This document shows, piece by piece, positions 41,075 to 42,816 of a DNA stretch of 42,816 bases. Each line of letters starts with the position of its first letter. Position 1 is the stretch's first letter. Source of the DNA: Clostridiaceae bacterium (GTDB lineage Bacteria > Bacillota > Clostridia > Saccharofermentanales > UBA5734); contig JAAYJD010000004.1 in NCBI GenBank assembly GCA_012523135.1, forward strand, positions 1 to 42,816, written 5' to 3'. The position numbers were made by a program, and so were the translations under genes. The notes under the pieces were generated by a model. That model did not search any database. It was not told the DNA's origin and saw only the letters and a program-made list of their open reading frames with translations.

Positions 41075-41598
41075 ACCAAGTCCGGGCGGCGGGCGCTGAC
41101 CAGGCAGATGACCATCATGCCATCGCCGCGCCCGAAGGCGCTCAGGCCTTCCCCGGACGTCGCGGTCAGACCGATCTGGCCGGCACGAAGTCCGGTCAGA
41201 CCGGCCAGGCGATCCCGGATCGGCTCAAGCCAATCGGCCAGCCTGGGGCGGGCGGCCTCGACCGAAAGCGAGATGTGCACCAACTCCCAATGGCCCGAGG
41301 CCAGGTCGGCAAGCGCCTCGCGCAAATAGACGGCACTATCCGTGATGCCCTGATCCAGGCAGAGGCGGTCGGCGCGCCGACCCAGGATATTCCGGGTGGT
41401 CAAGCCAGACAGCGCGTTGGTCAGCGCATGGAGCAGCACGTCCGCATCGCTGTTGCCGGCCAGCGGCATCTCATCGGGAATCTTGAGCCCGCCCAAAACC
41501 AGCGGCCGTTCCGGCTGGCTGGCGCGCTCCGCCGGCGTCATGAAACGGTGGCTGTCCTGGCCGACCGCCGTGCAATAAATCCAGTCGTTCTGTCTCAT
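41071..41598 (-). CDS. ispF: divergent IspF (2-C-methyl-D-erythritol 2,4-cyclodiphosphate synthase)
   Basis: A 175-residue protein aligning with IspF, the MEP-pathway cyclase. The zinc ligands are present: Asp15 and His17 in GQDSH, and His57 in LLHAL. Other usually fixed positions differ. The HSDxD motif reads NSDAD (His to Asn49), HAxxDA reads HALTNA (Asp to Asn61), GDIG reads NILG, the FPDTD stretch is lost, and ATTxE reads ATSGE (Glu150 kept). GRGDG resembles the family GRGEG. It may be a working variant or may have lost activity. It is 6 bp downstream of an acyl-CoA synthetase gene, with coupling likely (GAGG before ATG), and it converges on ispD with a 4-bp overlap. Confidence 0.85.
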   Translation of the reverse strand: MRQNDWIYCTAVGQDSHRFMTPAERASQPERPLVLGGLKIPDEMPLAGNSDADVLLHALTNALSGLTTRNILGRRADRLCLDQGITDSAVYLREALADLASGHWELVHISLSVEAARPRLADWLEPIRDRLAGLTGLRAGQIGLTATSGEGLSAFGRGDGMMVICLVSARRPDLV

Positions 41599-41604
41599 GC
41601 AGCC

Positions 41605-42816
41605 TCAGGCCTTTCCCTGGCGAATCGCCACGCGGCGAATTTTGCCGCTGATCGTTTTCGGCAGTTCGGTGACAAAATCCAGCACTCTCGGGTATTTATA
41701 GGGTGCGGTGTGCGTCTTGACATACTGCTGCAGTTCCAGGCGCAGCTCCTCAGAGGCTTCCCAGCCCGCCGCCAGAACCACCGTCGCCTTGACCAGCTGG
41801 CCGCGCACCGGGTCAGGTTCGCCCGTGATCGCACATTCCATGACCGCCGGGTGCTCCATCAGGACACTCTCGACTTCAAACGGGCCGATGCGGTAACCGG
41901 ATGACTTGATGATGTCGTCGGAACGGCCGACAAACCACAAGTAGCCGTCCTCGTCCTGCCAGGCCAGGTCTCCGGTGCGGTAGATGCCGTCCTTCCAGAC
42001 AGAACGCGTCAGTTCGGCGTCCTTATGGTAGCCGCTGAACATGCCCGGGATCTTGCGATCCCCAGTCAGGACACAGATCTCGCCGGACTGGCCGGGCGCG
42101 ACCGCCTTGTTCTGGTCGTCCAGCAGCTGGATGGGATACATCGGTGACGGCCTGCCCATCGAGCCGGGTTTGGTCTTCATCCAGTAATTCGTCACGACGG
42201 CCAGCGTCATCTCCGTCTGGCCATAGCCTTCCTTGAGTTCAAGCCCTGTCGCCTCCAGGAACCGCTCATACACCTCCGGATTGAGGGCTTCACCGGCGAT
42301 GGTGCAGTGCTGCAGCCGGGACAAGTCAAAATGCGTGAGATCCTGCCTGATCAGGAAGCGGTAGATGGTCGGCGGGGCACAGAAGGTCGTGACCTGGTCA
42401 TCCTGGAGCCGCTCAAGCAAAGCCAGCGGATCGAAACGGTCGTAGTCGTAGACATAGATGCCTGCCTCCATGATCCACTGCCCGTAGAGCTTGCCCCAGA
42501 CCGACTTGGCCCAGCCCGTTTCCGATACCGTCAAATGCAGGCCCTCCGGATCGACCCGGTGCCAGTAGCGCGCCGTCGGGAGATGACCGATCGGATACGT
42601 AAAGTCATGCGCCACCATCTTGGGCATGCCGGTCGTCCCGGATGTGAAATAGAGCAGCATCATGTCGCTGTTGGCGGGCGCCGCATCACCGGTCGGCCGG
42701 CAAAACGGCTGCGCCTTGGCCAGGCCTTCCTCGAACTGGAGCCAGCCTGGCCGCGACTGGCGGACGATGATCTTGGTCAGGGGCCGGCCGCTGAGGGCTT
42801 CCGCATCCTCCAGGCA
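41605..42816 (-). CDS. AMP-binding acyl-CoA synthetase (medium-chain/acetyl-CoA synthetase-like), 5' end beyond window
   Basis: The frame is open to the window edge, so the N-terminus is missing; 403 residues are visible. Motifs are the P-loop YFTSGTTGMPK, EGYGQTEM (A5), YRTGDLAWQDEDGYLWFVGR (A7-A8) and the C-terminal LPKTISGKIRR with the catalytic Lys. The sequence around SETGWAKSVWGKLYGQW is typical of the medium-chain acyl-CoA synthetase/acetyl-CoA synthetase group, so this is a different subfamily from the enzyme at 34544-36292. The acid substrate is not known. It lies directly upstream of ispF. Confidence 0.92.
   Translation of the reverse strand, partial: CLEDAEALSGRPLTKIIVRQSRPGWLQFEEGLAKAQPFCRPTGDAAPANSDMMLLYFTSGTTGMPKMVAHDFTYPIGHLPTARYWHRVDPEGLHLTVSETGWAKSVWGKLYGQWIMEAGIYVYDYDRFDPLALLERLQDDQVTTFCAPPTIYRFLIRQDLTHFDLSRLQHCTIAGEALNPEVYERFLEATGLELKEGYGQTEMTLAVVTNYWMKTKPGSMGRPSPMYPIQLLDDQNKAVAPGQSGEICVLTGDRKIPGMFSGYHKDAELTRSVWKDGIYRTGDLAWQDEDGYLWFVGRSDDIIKSSGYRIGPFEVESVLMEHPAVMECAITGEPDPVRGQLVKATVVLAAGWEASEELRLELQQYVKTHTAPYKYPRVLDFVTELPKTISGKIRRVAIRQGKA

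Noticed and set aside
1-42816. CRISPR arrays, insertion sequences, integrases, toxin-antitoxin pairs or defence genes
   Set aside because: No regular repeat-spacer pattern, transposase, integrase or matching small gene pair was seen on either strand.

Overview
The window is ordinary bacterial chromosome of high GC content, densely packed, with no phage, transposon, CRISPR array or plasmid genes. The gene content points to a GC-rich anaerobic member of the Firmicutes, most likely class Clostridia. The signs are RNase J, a bifunctional Rel directly downstream of recJ, the rpsU-yqeY pair, Shine-Dalgarno sites of the GGAGG type before nearly every gene, MEP-pathway isoprenoid genes (ispD, ispF), and a corrinoid methyl-carrier protein with a PocR-type regulator. 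A narrower placement cannot be made by eye.

Layout. 1-4,000: tyrS converges on rpsT at a shared terminator, and an RNase J gene with a long basic tail diverges from rpsT. 4,000-6,050: a PocR/AraC regulator and an orphan corrinoid protein form a two-gene minus-strand operon. 6,100-15,300: minus-strand housekeeping block alaS-HIT-PHP, then rpsU-yqeY-recJ-rel from a strong promoter; rpsU (57 codons) is the smallest gene found. 15,450-20,800: a plus-strand operon of a DUF1015 protein, an FAD oxidoreductase and a DUF2298 (YYY-motif) polytopic membrane protein, converging on serA. 22,600-28,100: three envelope proteins: a PP2C-like/transmembrane/LysM fusion whose phosphatase motifs look degenerate, a secreted RCC1-repeat propeller with a C-terminal membrane anchor, and a DUF2207 membrane protein. 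28,200-32,300: a minus-strand sugar operon (aldo/keto reductase, Gfo/Idh/MocA dehydrogenase, NagA, ROK kinase). 32,350-32,470: a single tRNA-Ala(CGC) with consensus promoter and terminator. 32,650-34,540: a beta-hydroxyacid dehydrogenase and a TIM-barrel metal-dependent hydrolase. 34,540-38,810: an acyl-CoA synthetase and araD-araB of arabinose catabolism. 38,930-42,816: radA-ispD on the plus strand meet ispF and a truncated acyl-CoA synthetase on the minus strand.

How the genes fit together. Translation and stringent-response genes (tyrS, alaS, tRNA-Ala, rpsT, rpsU, rel) alternate with carbon-source modules for arabinose, N-acetyl amino sugars and possibly methylated compounds. Several putative promoters have an extended -10 (TGNTANNAT), with weak or absent -35 boxes in most. 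The least explained parts are the degenerate PP2C-LysM fusion with its neighbours, and the DUF1015/FAD/DUF2298 operon. I did not see an unmistakable new defence or mobile system. No stretch of more than about 240 bases lacks a gene; the larger gaps are described under promoters and terminators.
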